Part shown: in pieces, positions 8,414 through 15,891 of the stretch
Layout of the letters: every line of letters begins with the position of its first letter
How positions within the stretch are numbered: the first letter of the stretch is position 1
NCBI GenBank assembly: GCA_902761035.1
Contig: CACWIW010000067.1
Location: 1 to 40,008 of the forward strand
From: an uncultured bacterium
Lineage (GTDB): Bacteria; Verrucomicrobiota; Kiritimatiellia; RFP12; UBA1067
Reading direction: 5' to 3'
Length of the DNA: 40,008 nucleotides
Position numbers and translations under genes: made by a program
Notes under the pieces: model-generated
Told to the model about the DNA's origin: nothing
Seen by the model: only the letters and a program-made list of their open reading frames with translations
The model's database searches: none

Positions 8414-9847
8414 ATGCCGGGACGGTTGCAAGCGATGTGGCTGGCGCTGGCGCTTTTCGCGTCAGCGCCGCTTCTCGCGGCACCGTTGGTGATGAATGAT
8501 TCCTATCGGTCGCCGCGAAACAAGGAGCGCCCCCTGCGCAAGGCCACGACGCTCATCGTGCTGCACACCACCGAGGCGCACGCGAAAAGCTCGCTCAACA
8601 AGCTGAGCGAGCGCGGAGAGGCCCACTACTGCGTTGTTGAGAACGGAACGGTCTACCGCATAGTCGACCACAACCGCGAGGCGTTCCATGCGGGACGGTC
8701 TATGTGGCAGGGCAAGGAGGACTGTGACGAATACTCCATCGGCATTGAGGTCGTCGGCCATCACGACCAGGCAGTCTCGCTCCAGCAACTTGACGCGCTG
8801 AGAGAGCTGATCGCTCACCTCAAGCAAATCTACTCGATCACGGACGCACGGGTCGTGTGCCATTCCCACATCGCATACGGAGCACCGAACGCATGGCATA
8901 AGAAGAAACACCGCGGGCGAAAACGTTGCGGAATGCTCTTCGCCATGCCGAGCGTACGCGCCAAACTCGGCCTGACGGCGCGGCCTGTGTCTGATCCGGA
9001 CGTTAAGGCGAAACGCCTAGTGCAGGCCGACCCCGACCTTGCGGACGTCCTTTACGGAAAGAACGATACTATGGCTGCCGTATACGGACGCCGACCAACG
9101 CCCGTTGTGATGCGGGCCGCGCCGACTAAACCCCATGCGGCGGCGAAGCCACATACGGTGGTGAAACCCCATACGGTGGCGAAACCCCATACGGTGGCGA
9201 AACCCCATACGGTGGCGAAACCGTCGCATAAGCATCCAAAGCCACAGATGGCGAAGACACCTCCGAAGCCGGTGCAGAAGCCGACACCACCGCCGAAGCA
9301 ACAGCCGAAAATCATAGCCGTCAAGCCGCCGCCTGCAAAGTCGGTAATTGCCGTGACGCCTGCTCCTGTTGTCAAGCCCGCGCCGCCTCCAATTGTAAAA
9401 CCAGCGCATCCAAAATTTGCGTCGCCTCCACCTAAGGCATCGCCTCCACCTAAGGAAGAGGAGAAGGGCGTCCTTGCCGGCATTGGCGGCTTTTTCAGGA
9501 GCACGGCGAGGCTGATTATCCCGAAGAAGAAGAGAAGGTCTCCTGTGCCAAGTGCGGACACTTCGCATCAGCAGACCGTTGTGGGCAGAAAACTTGAACG
9601 GCCGCCGCAGATTCTCTCCCGTGATCCGCGCAACCTTGCGGCATTGGAGGCTATGCCAGGCTATGTCAAGGGTGGTCCGGTGAGCGAGGAACTCACCCCA
9701 TACAGCATTGCCGGCGCGGCGTGGCGCGCGCCTACAACGTACTACTACATGGGCGGACGCATCGTCACGGGCGACAAGGTAAACGAAAAACTTATTGAGA
9801 AGGGGGCCTACATTTTCTACAAAAGCGACGTGCCTGAAAAAAGGTAA
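8414..9847 (+). CDS. Secreted N-acetylmuramoyl-L-alanine amidase (Amidase_2) with repeat-rich linker
   Basis: This 477-residue protein should cut the amide bond between muramic acid and L-alanine in peptidoglycan. A signal peptide (MWLALALFASAPLLA) leads into an Amidase_2 domain at about residues 30-180. Expected zinc ligands are His51 (LHTTE), His150 (VCHSH) and Cys172 (RKRCGM). Lys170 two residues before Cys172 matches the Lys-x-Cys pair of T7 lysozyme rather than the more common K-x-D. Next come a Lys/Pro/His-rich linker of about 140 residues with KPHTVA repeats and a basic segment (IIPKKKRR). The C-terminal 70 residues (YYYMGGRIVTGDKVN) are not recognised. The start is uncertain: GGAGGG abuts the ATG at 8414, and TTG at 8426 or ATG at 8435 are alternatives that keep the signal peptide. 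Confidence 0.88.
   Translation: MPGRLQAMWLALALFASAPLLAAPLVMNDSYRSPRNKERPLRKATTLIVLHTTEAHAKSSLNKLSERGEAHYCVVENGTVYRIVDHNREAFHAGRSMWQGKEDCDEYSIGIEVVGHHDQAVSLQQLDALRELIAHLKQIYSITDARVVCHSHIAYGAPNAWHKKKHRGRKRCGMLFAMPSVRAKLGLTARPVSDPDVKAKRLVQADPDLADVLYGKNDTMAAVYGRRPTPVVMRAAPTKPHAAAKPHTVVKPHTVAKPHTVAKPHTVAKPSHKHPKPQMAKTPPKPVQKPTPPPKQQPKIIAVKPPPAKSVIAVTPAPVVKPAPPPIVKPAHPKFASPPPKASPPPKEEEKGVLAGIGGFFRSTARLIIPKKKRRSPVPSADTSHQQTVVGRKLERPPQILSRDPRNLAALEAMPGYVKGGPVSEELTPYSIAGAAWRAPTTYYYMGGRIVTGDKVNEKLIEKGAYIFYKSDVPEKR
9128..9217 (+). repeat. Five 18-bp tandem repeats in the amidase linker
   Basis: The unit AAACCCCATACGGTGGCG occurs three times perfectly (9164-9217), preceded by two diverged copies (9128-9163). 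It encodes KPHTVA repeats. The identity of the last three units at DNA level suggests recent slippage expansion. Confidence 0.9.
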
Positions 9848-9856
9848 AAAGCCCTC

Positions 9857-9885
9857 TTGCTAATCGGCGTCCGATATGGTATCAT
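9857..9885 (+). promoter_or_regulatory. Promoter of tRNA-Asn
   Basis: TTGCTA at 9857-9862 and TATCAT at 9880-9885 are separated by 17 bases, with TGG just before the -10 (extended type). The start of transcription would be near 9892, 14 bases before the mature tRNA. Confidence 0.65.
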
Positions 9886-9905
9886 ATACGCCGTTTTCAC
9901 CACGT

Positions 9906-9980
9906 TCGGGCGTGGCGCAGTGGTAGCGCAGTTGACTGTTAATCAATTGGTCGCTGGTTCGAATCCAGCCGCCCGAGCCA
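9906..9980 (+). tRNA. tRNA-Asn(GTT)
   Basis: A full cloverleaf is visible. The acceptor TCGGGCG pairs with CGCCCGA; the D arm contains GCGCAGTGGTAGCGC; the anticodon loop CTGTTAA has GTT in the middle; the T arm has GGTTCGAATCC. The discriminator is G and the CCA end is encoded at 9978-9980. Confidence 0.97.
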
Positions 9981-9987
9981 TTAAAAA

Positions 9988-10028
9988 GTGCGTTTGAGCC
10001 AATAAAATCAAGGGTCAAACGCATTTTT
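9988..10028 (+). terminator. Rho-independent terminator after tRNA-Asn
   Basis: TGCGTTTGA at 9989-9997 pairs perfectly with TCAAACGCA at 10015-10023, followed by a TTTTT run. It lies 8 bases after the tRNA CCA end. Confidence 0.85.
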
Positions 10029-10325
10029 CATGCCCGGAAATCGTTAAGACTTTCGTACAAAACTCTTTCGGCGAATGCTAGCTGCGGGAATATTACATTT
10101 TGACGTTGGAACGGTGGTGCGAGCCGTCATCGGCGAGCCGCTAACGATCCCCTGGTGGAGGTCCACGCGCACCTCGACACGCAAGTTGACAAGGTATACG
10201 GTCTTTCGCCGTGATTCCGCGCCGTAATCTCACCAAGAGACGCAAATATAAGGCCAGCCCGAACCATGATATTTTCATGCGGCACGGCGGCGGAGCGGGG
10301 CGGAGGTTCGCTCCGAGAATGCGGG

Positions 10326-10369
10326 CTGCGTTTCGCGGGCGCGCGGCTCAGCGCGCCCGCGAAACGCAG
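10326..10369. repeat. Perfect 19-bp inverted repeat (hairpin)
   Basis: The arms at 10326-10344 and 10351-10369 are perfect reverse complements (CTGCGTTTCGCGGGCGCGC and its complement) around a 6-base loop. No T-run follows. Confidence 0.85.
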
Positions 10370-10416
10370 ACTAAGGGGCCCGGTGTGAAGCCTCCGCCAC
10401 GGCCGCAGCTATGGCC

Positions 10417-10602
10417 TCACGGGGGGCTCGTAAAAAATCGGGGTAAGCGTGATATAAGAATTTTCAACTGTCGCCGTTTTCTCACTTTGCCGCTTGGAGA
10501 AAACAGGTCAGACCTGTTTTCTCTACCGTGCTGCGGAGAAAACCGGTCAGACCTGTTAGTGCGCTGTCCGTCACCAGACCGGTATGTATAGGTGAATTTC
10601 AT
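10417..10602 (-). pseudogene. Remnant of an MKFTY-family membrane protein
   Basis: From the ATG at 10602 the minus strand reads MKFTYTYRSGDGQR, which matches the start of the gene at 32577 (MKFTYVYRTSDGVR) at protein and DNA level. After about 14 residues the match ends where the 23-bp repeats at 10496-10557 begin, and the rest (NRSDRFSP and similar) is translated repeat. GGGGAA lies just upstream of the ATG. I read this as a gene start cut off by repeat insertion. A functional 61-residue peptide is possible but unsupported. Confidence 0.45.
10496..10557. repeat. Two 23-bp direct repeats containing GGTCAGACC
   Basis: GGAGAAAACAGGTCAGACCT(GTT) at 10496-10518 recurs with one change at 10535-10557. 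Each copy contains a palindromic core (AGGTC-AG-ACCT type), giving two adjacent potential hairpins. Confidence 0.8.
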
Positions 10603-10767
10603 TTGTTTGCATTCCCCATTGCGCCACGCACGACGATGTGGTACACTAATCGGCAAACCTTTCAAAGGGTTGATATCCACCCGTGATGCTCTGCCGAGGC
10701 GGCGGAAGGCGGCGTTCTTCTCGCCCCAGACATCGGGCGACTTCTCATTTTCAAGTTAGCGGCGAGA

Positions 10768-10782
10768 GTGTCATTTTGACAC
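10768..10782. promoter_or_regulatory. Palindrome GTGTCA-TTT-TGACAC
   Basis: A perfect 6+6 palindrome with a 3-base centre. The same motif occurs at 10920-10934 and 20074-20088, always inside or next to the repeat element. It looks like a protein-binding site, but no binding partner can be named. Confidence 0.45.
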
Positions 10783-10825
10783 ACTAGCCTCGTGGAAAAA
10801 GGCCGGTTTGGAGCGGAATTTGCTT

Positions 10826-10913
10826 TGGTGCGCAGCAGAGCATGAAATGGTGCGCAGCAAAACATCAAATGGTGCGCACCAAAACCTTCGACGGTGCGCA
10901 GCATTTAAATGTG
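10826..10913. repeat. 22-bp tandem repeat array with TGGTGCGCAGCA core
   Basis: Four units start at 10826, 10848, 10870 and 10892, exactly 22 bases apart, each with a GGTGCGCA core. Two units also occur, inverted, near 20105-20139 in the sister element. There are no unique spacers, so it is not a CRISPR array. Confidence 0.8.
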
Positions 10914-10919
10914 CCAACT

Positions 10920-10934
10920 GTGTCAAAATGACAC
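10920..10934. promoter_or_regulatory. Palindrome GTGTCA-AAA-TGACAC
   Basis: Second copy of the palindromic motif. It is in block B, which is shared with the sister element, where the corresponding copy is at 20074-20088. Confidence 0.45.
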
Positions 10935-11024
10935 ACTCATAGTAGGGGCCTAGACTTTTGCGTTATACCCCAAGGTGCATGGGACCAAACGGATATGTCA
11001 ATGCGCTCAGGGAGCGTAGAATAT

Positions 11025-11046
11025 AAGGACGCGCGCGCGCGTCCTT
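11025..11046. repeat. 22-base perfect palindrome with (CG)n core
   Basis: AAGGAC, a run of alternating CG, then GTCCTT forms a perfect self-complementary sequence. The corresponding place in the sister element (about 19960-19975) also has a CG-rich alternating stretch, but a less symmetric one. Confidence 0.7.
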
Positions 11047-11259
11047 TATATATAGGGAACCCGTCGCGCCCGCATTCGCGACATGGACGTTTACATGCGC
11101 AAGAGTGTGAAAGTTATTTTTGGACAACTCCTTAGTGAGGGCGAGTCGGAGTAATGGCTTTAGGAATCGCATCTGGAAGACTTCGCTAGTAAAAGGAGTT
11201 TTGGTGTACAGTAAAGCATCAAGTGGTACGTACACCAATTTGTAAGAAGGCGCTCGCGC

Positions 11260-14200
11260 TCAGGCGGAGGCGACAGGCACGGCTCTGACGAACTTAGGAC
11301 GGTACGCGGGCCAGTCGGCTAGGATGCGCGCGGCAAGCGGCGACGCGGTTCGGGCAGCGTGTTCGCGCAGGAGCGCAAGAAGTTCGCGCTCTTCCTCGGA
11401 ATCGGACGCGACGCCGGCGAGATCGATGGAATCAAGGTTGCACTTGAGGTCGAAGTCGCCTGATTCGTCGAGCACGTAGGCGACGCCGCCGGTCATGCCC
11501 GCGCCGAAGTTGACGCCTGTCGGGCCTAGTACCAGCACCTTGCCGCCGGTCATGTATTCGCAGCCATGGTCACCGATTCCCTCCGCGACGAGCGTGACGC
11601 CCGAATTGCGGATGCCGAAACGCTCGCCGGCCTGCCCGTTGATGTAGATCGCGCCCGACGTGCCGCCGTAGGCGATCACGTTGCCGGCGATCACATTTTC
11701 TTCGGGCTTGATAATCCCGAACACAGGACTCGGCGGGGCGATCGTGATGATACCGCCGGAAAGTGACTTGCCGATGTAGTCGTTGGCCTCGCCGTGCAAG
11801 TTGAAGGTGATGCCTTTTGCGAGGAACGCCCCGAACGACTGACCGGCCACGCCGGTGAAGTTGACGGTGAGACCTTCAGGGCTGGAAGCACGCCGTGCGA
11901 CAAGCCACCCCGAAAGCGCCGCGCCTACGGAGCGGTCGCAGTTGGAGACCGTGCGCACGAGAGTGCTTTCGCCGCTCTCCACAGCAGGAATCAGCTCGCG
12001 GGTGTCGTAGTTTTCAGATTCTTTGCCACAAAGGCTACAAAGGTCACAAAGATTTTTACCGCAGGCATCCTTTGCGTTCTTTGTGGCCAATAAATCCAAA
12101 AAGTCAAATGCTGTACCTCCCTTGGCCTGTAGCAAGTCGGCACGGCCACGCGCTTCGGCGAGGGAATGGAGACCCAACGAGGCGAGAATTTCGCGCACTT
12201 CTTCCGCGAGGAAGCGGAAGTAGGCTTGCAGATGCTCGGGTTTTCCGGCGAACTTCACGCGCAGTTCCTCCTTCTGCGTGGCGATTCCCACGGGGCAGCA
12301 GTTGAGGTTGCAGTTGCGGCACTGCACGCAGCCGAGCGAGACAAGCATCGACGTGCCGAACGCGAACTCGTCCGCGCCGAGCATTGCGGCGATCACGATG
12401 TCGCGTCCCGTGCGGAGCTGTCCGTCCACCTGAAGTTTCACGCGGTGGCGGAGGTTGTTTTTGAGAAGCGTCTGGTGGGCCTCTGCGAGGCCGACTTCCC
12501 ACGGGAGGCCCGCGTGCTTCATCGAGGTGAGCGGCGCGGCGCCGGTGCCGCCGTCGAAGCCGGAGATCACCACAACGTCGGCGTGGGCCTTGGCGACACC
12601 GGCGGCGATGGTGCCGACGCCCGCTTCGGAGACGAGCTTCACCGAGACACGTGCCTCGGGATTCGCGCATTTGAGGTCGTAGATGAGCTGCGCGAGGTCC
12701 TCGATGGAGTAGATGTCGTGGTGCGGCGGTGGCGAGATCAGAGTTGTGCCGGGTTTCGCGTGGCGAAGGCGGGCGACGAGGTCGTTCACCTTGTGGGCGG
12801 GGAGCTGTCCGCCTTCGCCTGGCTTCGCGCCCTGTGCGAGCTTGATCTGCAGGTCCTTTGCCGAGCGGAGATATTCAATCGTCACGCCGAAGCGCCCCGA
12901 GGCGACTTGCTTGATCGCGCTGTTCTTCTCCGTGCCGAAGCGCTCGGGGTTCTCGCCGCCTTCGCCGGAGTTGGACATCGTGCCGAGTCCGTTGAGGGCC
13001 AGGGCGATCGTCTCGTGCGCCTCCGGCGAGAGTGAACCGAGCGACATCGCGCCGCCCACGAAGTGCTTCACGATGGAATCGACAGGCTCGATCAATGTTG
13101 CCAGTGTGGAATTGTTGCCAGTGCCAATGTTGCCAGTTCCCAATTGATAATTGGAATTGGCCATTGGCAACACTTTCACATTGGCACCATTCACGAACTC
13201 CAACTGCGACCTCAGCGTCACGTGGCTGTGCTGGTCGATGTCGTCGGTGTAGCGGTGGAAGCGAGCGTAGTCGTTGTGGCGCACGGCCTCGCGGAAGTCA
13301 ATGAGCCGCTGCGGGTTCCAGAGGTGCTCTTCGCCGCCCTTGCGCGCGCGGTATTCGCCGCCGGGAGGACAACTACCGGGGGAACCCAGGTTCCCCCGAA
13401 CCCCTTCAATGAGGTTTTCGATATCTTCCAGCTCCAGCCCGCCCACGGGCGAAACGGCGCCGCTGAAGTATTTCTCCATGAGCTTCGGGCCGAGGCCGAC
13501 CGCCTCGAAGATGCGCGCTGAGCGATAGGAGCGCAAGGTCGAGATGCCCATCTTCGACATGATTTTCATGATACCCTTGCACACCGCCGTGACGTAGTTG
13601 GTTGTGGCCAGGTAGGGCGCGGACTCCGGCCGCGCCGTGCCCGCCCTACCGATCTGCGATACCGTGGCCAGTGCGAGCCAAGGGTTGATCGCTGTCGCGC
13701 CGAAGCCGAGCAGGACGGCGAAGTGGTGCACCTCAATCACTTCGCCCGATTCGACCACGATGCCGACCGAAGGGCGCACACCCGCCTCTGCCAGTGCCTT
13801 GTTTACCGCCGCCACAGCGAGGAGGGATGGGATTCTTTTTTTGCCACAAAGATCACAAAAGTCACGAAAATTCTTATCGCCAGATTCTTTTACGATCTTT
13901 GCGTCCTTTGTGGCTAAAAAATTCCGATCCGAAAGGATTATGATCTTCGCGCCATCCTTCACTGCCTGTAGCGCATCGGCCGCGAGCTGATCAAGTGCGG
14001 CCTTCAACCACCCCCGTTCGCCATTTCCCGTTCCCCGTTCCCCATTCCCCGTTCCCCGTTCCCCAACGCACATAGAGAGAGTCTTTGCTGGGAAATCGGG
14101 GATGTTACGCATTCGCTCCAGTTCGTCGTCCGTCAACACCGGACGCGTCATCTTCACAAGCCGCGCGTGCTCGGGCGTTTCCGAGAGGATGTTTGCCTGG

Positions 14201-15879
14201 TTGCCGATATAGGTCATGATCGACATCACGAGCTCTTCGCGGATGGGATCGATCGGCGGATTCGTCACCTGCGCGAAAAGCTGGTGGAAGTAGTCGAACA
14301 GGCGAAAGTGCCCGTTCGCCCTCAAGCACGCGAGCGCGGCGTCATTGCCCATCGCGCCGACGGGTTCGTGTCCGGTCTCGGCCATTGGCCTGAGAATCAG
14401 TTCGATATCCTCCAGTGTCCAGCCGAAGCGTTCGCGTTGGCCGGACACAGTCCGGCCATCAGTACTCGACGGCACGATTTCGTTGAAGAGACCCGTGACG
14501 GGAATGTGGTTTTCCTTCACCCAGCGGCGGTAGGGCTGTCGGCGAGCGTAGTAGGTCTTGACTTCGGCATCCTCCATGAGGCGGTGGTTCACGAGGTCGA
14601 GCCAGAGAATCGAGCCGGGCTTGAGGCGGCCGTGGCGGGCGACGTTCTCGGGCGCGATGTCGAGGACGCCGGTTTCGGAAGCGAGGACGAAGAGTCCGTC
14701 TTTCGTGAGCGTCCAGCGGGCTGGACGGAGTCCGTTGCGGTCAAGCGCGGCACCGAGGCTGATGCCGTCCGTGAACGCGACGGCGGCGGGGCCGTCCCAC
14801 GGTTCCATCAGGGCCGAATGGTATTCATAGAACGCGCGCACGTCGTGTCCCATGTGGTATTTCGCGCCCCACGCCTGCGGGATGAGCATCATCATCGCGT
14901 GCGGCGCGTCGCGTCCGGCGGCGACAAGCAGCTCGAACATGTTGTCGAGCGAGGCAGAATCGCTCTGTCCTTTGTCGATGAGCGGCAGAATCTTCTTGAT
15001 GTCAATCTGGTAGGGCGCGATCACCGAGCGCGCCGCTTCGGGAAACGCGAGTGACGGCTCGCGTGCGGCGAGCGCGTTCAGATTTCCTTTGAGCGCGTTG
15101 ATTTCCCCGTTGTGCGCAATCGCGCGGAAGGGGTGTGCAAGCTCCCACGAGGGGAAGGTATTGGTCGAGTACCGTTGGTGGACGATAGCAAACGGCGAGA
15201 TGAAATCGGGATCGGAGAGGTCAGGATAGAACTTCTCAATCTGCGTGGCGAGAAGAAGCCCCTTGTAAACGATCGTACGCGACGAGCAGGAGCAGACGTA
15301 GGTCTTCGTCGTGGTCTTCTCGATCTGTCGCCGGATGACGTAGAGGCGGTGCTCGAAGGACATTCGACATTCGTCATCCGACAACCGTTGTCCGCTGTCG
15401 GTTGTCGAATGTCGTAATGTAACGAAAAGCTGCCGTATCCGCGGCATCACTTTTCTGGCATCTTTGCCGATGGCCGAAGGATCGGTGGGCACGTCGCGCC
15501 ACGCTAGCACTTCGCATCCTTCCCCGAAAATGGCTTTTTCGATTTTTTCTTCCTCGCCTTCGCCTCCGAAAACCATTGCTATTCCAATACTCTCTGCATC
15601 TCTGCCTCTCTGTGCCTCTGCGTGAGATAATTTCTCTAAAATCTTCCTGAAGAACCCGTGCGGGATCTTCATCAGCAGCCCGGCGCCATCGCCCGTCTCG
15701 GGGTCGTTACCCGTCGCGCCACGGTGCATGAGGCGCTTCAGGATCGTCATGCCATTGACGACGATCGCGTGGCTTGCCTCTCCCGAGAGGTTCGCCACCA
15801 GTCCCACGCCGCACGCGTCGTGCTCGTACTCGCTGCGGTAGAGTCCTTGCTGTCGTTCGTATTTGCTTTGCTGGTTCAT
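11260..15879 (-). CDS. gltB: Glutamate synthase, large subunit, carrying in-frame repeat insertions
   Basis: This 1539-residue protein transfers the amide of glutamine to 2-oxoglutarate, giving two glutamates. Cys23 (HDACGVG) should become the N-terminal nucleophile of the class II amidotransferase domain after removal of a 22-residue propeptide. Then come the central domain, the FMN-binding synthase domain (MSNSGEGGE, AKPGEGGQLP, ISGFDGGTGA), the Cys cluster of the 3Fe-4S centre (CVQCRNCNLNCCPVG) and the C-terminal beta-helix domain. The frame is fully open, yet seven or eight short stretches look foreign to the family and correspond to palindromic or tandem DNA repeats (annotated separately). 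Total length is near the family norm of about 1500, so the family core must be shorter than usual. It is the second gene after gltD, 12 bases away. Activity with the extra peptides is unproven. Confidence 0.95.
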   Translation of the reverse strand: MNQQSKYERQQGLYRSEYEHDACGVGLVANLSGEASHAIVVNGMTILKRLMHRGATGNDPETGDGAGLLMKIPHGFFRKILEKLSHAEAQRGRDAESIGIAMVFGGEGEEEKIEKAIFGEGCEVLAWRDVPTDPSAIGKDARKVMPRIRQLFVTLRHSTTDSGQRLSDDECRMSFEHRLYVIRRQIEKTTTKTYVCSCSSRTIVYKGLLLATQIEKFYPDLSDPDFISPFAIVHQRYSTNTFPSWELAHPFRAIAHNGEINALKGNLNALAAREPSLAFPEAARSVIAPYQIDIKKILPLIDKGQSDSASLDNMFELLVAAGRDAPHAMMMLIPQAWGAKYHMGHDVRAFYEYHSALMEPWDGPAAVAFTDGISLGAALDRNGLRPARWTLTKDGLFVLASETGVLDIAPENVARHGRLKPGSILWLDLVNHRLMEDAEVKTYYARRQPYRRWVKENHIPVTGLFNEIVPSSTDGRTVSGQRERFGWTLEDIELILRPMAETGHEPVGAMGNDAALACLRANGHFRLFDYFHQLFAQVTNPPIDPIREELVMSIMTYIGNQANILSETPEHARLVKMTRPVLTDDELERMRNIPDFPAKTLSMCVGERGTGNGERGTGNGERGWLKAALDQLAADALQAVKDGAKIIILSDRNFLATKDAKIVKESGDKNFRDFCDLCGKKRIPSLLAVAAVNKALAEAGVRPSVGIVVESGEVIEVHHFAVLLGFGATAINPWLALATVSQIGRAGTARPESAPYLATTNYVTAVCKGIMKIMSKMGISTLRSYRSARIFEAVGLGPKLMEKYFSGAVSPVGGLELEDIENLIEGVRGNLGSPGSCPPGGEYRARKGGEEHLWNPQRLIDFREAVRHNDYARFHRYTDDIDQHSHVTLRSQLEFVNGANVKVLPMANSNYQLGTGNIGTGNNSTLATLIEPVDSIVKHFVGGAMSLGSLSPEAHETIALALNGLGTMSNSGEGGENPERFGTEKNSAIKQVASGRFGVTIEYLRSAKDLQIKLAQGAKPGEGGQLPAHKVNDLVARLRHAKPGTTLISPPPHHDIYSIEDLAQLIYDLKCANPEARVSVKLVSEAGVGTIAAGVAKAHADVVVISGFDGGTGAAPLTSMKHAGLPWEVGLAEAHQTLLKNNLRHRVKLQVDGQLRTGRDIVIAAMLGADEFAFGTSMLVSLGCVQCRNCNLNCCPVGIATQKEELRVKFAGKPEHLQAYFRFLAEEVREILASLGLHSLAEARGRADLLQAKGGTAFDFLDLLATKNAKDACGKNLCDLCSLCGKESENYDTRELIPAVESGESTLVRTVSNCDRSVGAALSGWLVARRASSPEGLTVNFTGVAGQSFGAFLAKGITFNLHGEANDYIGKSLSGGIITIAPPSPVFGIIKPEENVIAGNVIAYGGTSGAIYINGQAGERFGIRNSGVTLVAEGIGDHGCEYMTGGKVLVLGPTGVNFGAGMTGGVAYVLDESGDFDLKCNLDSIDLAGVASDSEEERELLALLREHAARTASPLAARILADWPAYRPKFVRAVPVASA
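12022..12089. repeat. Palindromic CACAAAG-type repeat inside gltB (copy 1)
   Basis: TTGCCACAAAGGCTACAAAG at one end and TTTGCGTTCTTTGTGGCCAA at the other form an imperfect stem. In the gltB frame it is read as LATKNAKDACGKNLCDLCSL. It is the same family as the repeat at 13840-13916. Confidence 0.8.
13094..13172. repeat. TTGCCAGT tandem repeats inside gltB
   Basis: GTTGCCAGTG recurs several times with AATTG pieces between and an inverted end (CCATTGGCAAC). It is read in frame as SNYQLGTGNIGTGNNSTLAT, a low-complexity stretch not expected in glutamate synthase. Confidence 0.7.
13358..13402. repeat. GGGGGAACC hairpin repeat inside gltB
   Basis: GGGGGAACC at 13378-13386 and GGTTCCCCC at 13389-13397 are perfect complements around CA. 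It is read in frame as RGNLGSPGSCPPGGEYRARK. Confidence 0.7.
13840..13916. repeat. Palindromic CACAAAG-type repeat inside gltB (copy 2)
   Basis: TTGCCACAAAGATCACAAAA and GATCTTTGCGTCCTTTGTGG form an imperfect stem. It is read in frame as LATKDAKIVKESGDKNFRDF then CDLCGKK. The LATK(D/N)AK and CDLCGK ends match copy 1. Confidence 0.8.
14011..14064. repeat. GTTCCCC tandem repeats inside gltB
   Basis: Units of CCCGTTCC and CCCATTCC follow one another at 14011-14064. On the coding strand they are read as GERGTGNGERGTGNGERG, a low-complexity peptide. Confidence 0.85.
14439..14457. repeat. GGCCGGAC hairpin repeat inside gltB
   Basis: GGCCGGAC-ACA-GTCCGGCC is a perfect 8+8 inverted repeat, read in frame within SSTDGRTVSGQRERF. 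It is shorter than the other insertions, and its foreign origin is less certain. Confidence 0.5.
15365..15414. repeat. CGACATTCG palindromic repeat inside gltB
   Basis: Outer arms CGACATTCG (15365-15373) and CGAATGTCG (15406-15414) and inner arms CGACAACCG and CGGTTGTCG make a long hairpin. It is read in frame as RHSTTDSGQRLSDDECRMSF. Confidence 0.8.
15591..15628. repeat. CACGCAGAGGC-type repeat inside gltB
   Basis: On the coding strand TCACGCAGAGGCACAGAGAG continues into GCAGAGATGCAGAGA. It closely matches the intergenic copy at 33445-33482 and is read in frame as SHAEAQRGRDAES. A shared origin with a known non-coding copy in the same window is the clearest sign of insertion. Confidence 0.85.
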
Positions 15880-15891
15880 GGCCGTATGCCT

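Larger units (their letters stand above)
10045..11132. repeat. Diverged, interrupted copy of the 0.6-kb inverted-repeat element
   Basis: This gene-poor stretch carries two blocks that match the 19865-20461 element in reverse orientation: 10121-10271 against 20261-20411, and about 10870-11132 against 19865-20139. Its right end (11105-11132) is a good match to the 28-bp terminal repeat of that element. The left end near 10045-10070 is degenerate. The roughly 600 bases between the blocks are absent from the other copy and hold a gene remnant, hairpins and short tandem repeats. I see no convincing protein-coding gene here. Confidence 0.7.

Noticed and set aside
10211-10591. Possible gene of 126 codons in the repeat mosaic
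   Set aside because: It runs straight through the conserved element block, the 19-bp hairpin and the GGTCAGACC repeats, so it is translated repeat with no ribosome site.
10826-10913. CRISPR array
   Set aside because: The 22-base units are tandem without unique spacers, there are only four, and no cas genes are near.
11260-15879. gltB as a pseudogene
   Set aside because: Despite the insertions the frame is open from start to stop and all catalytic and cluster motifs are present.
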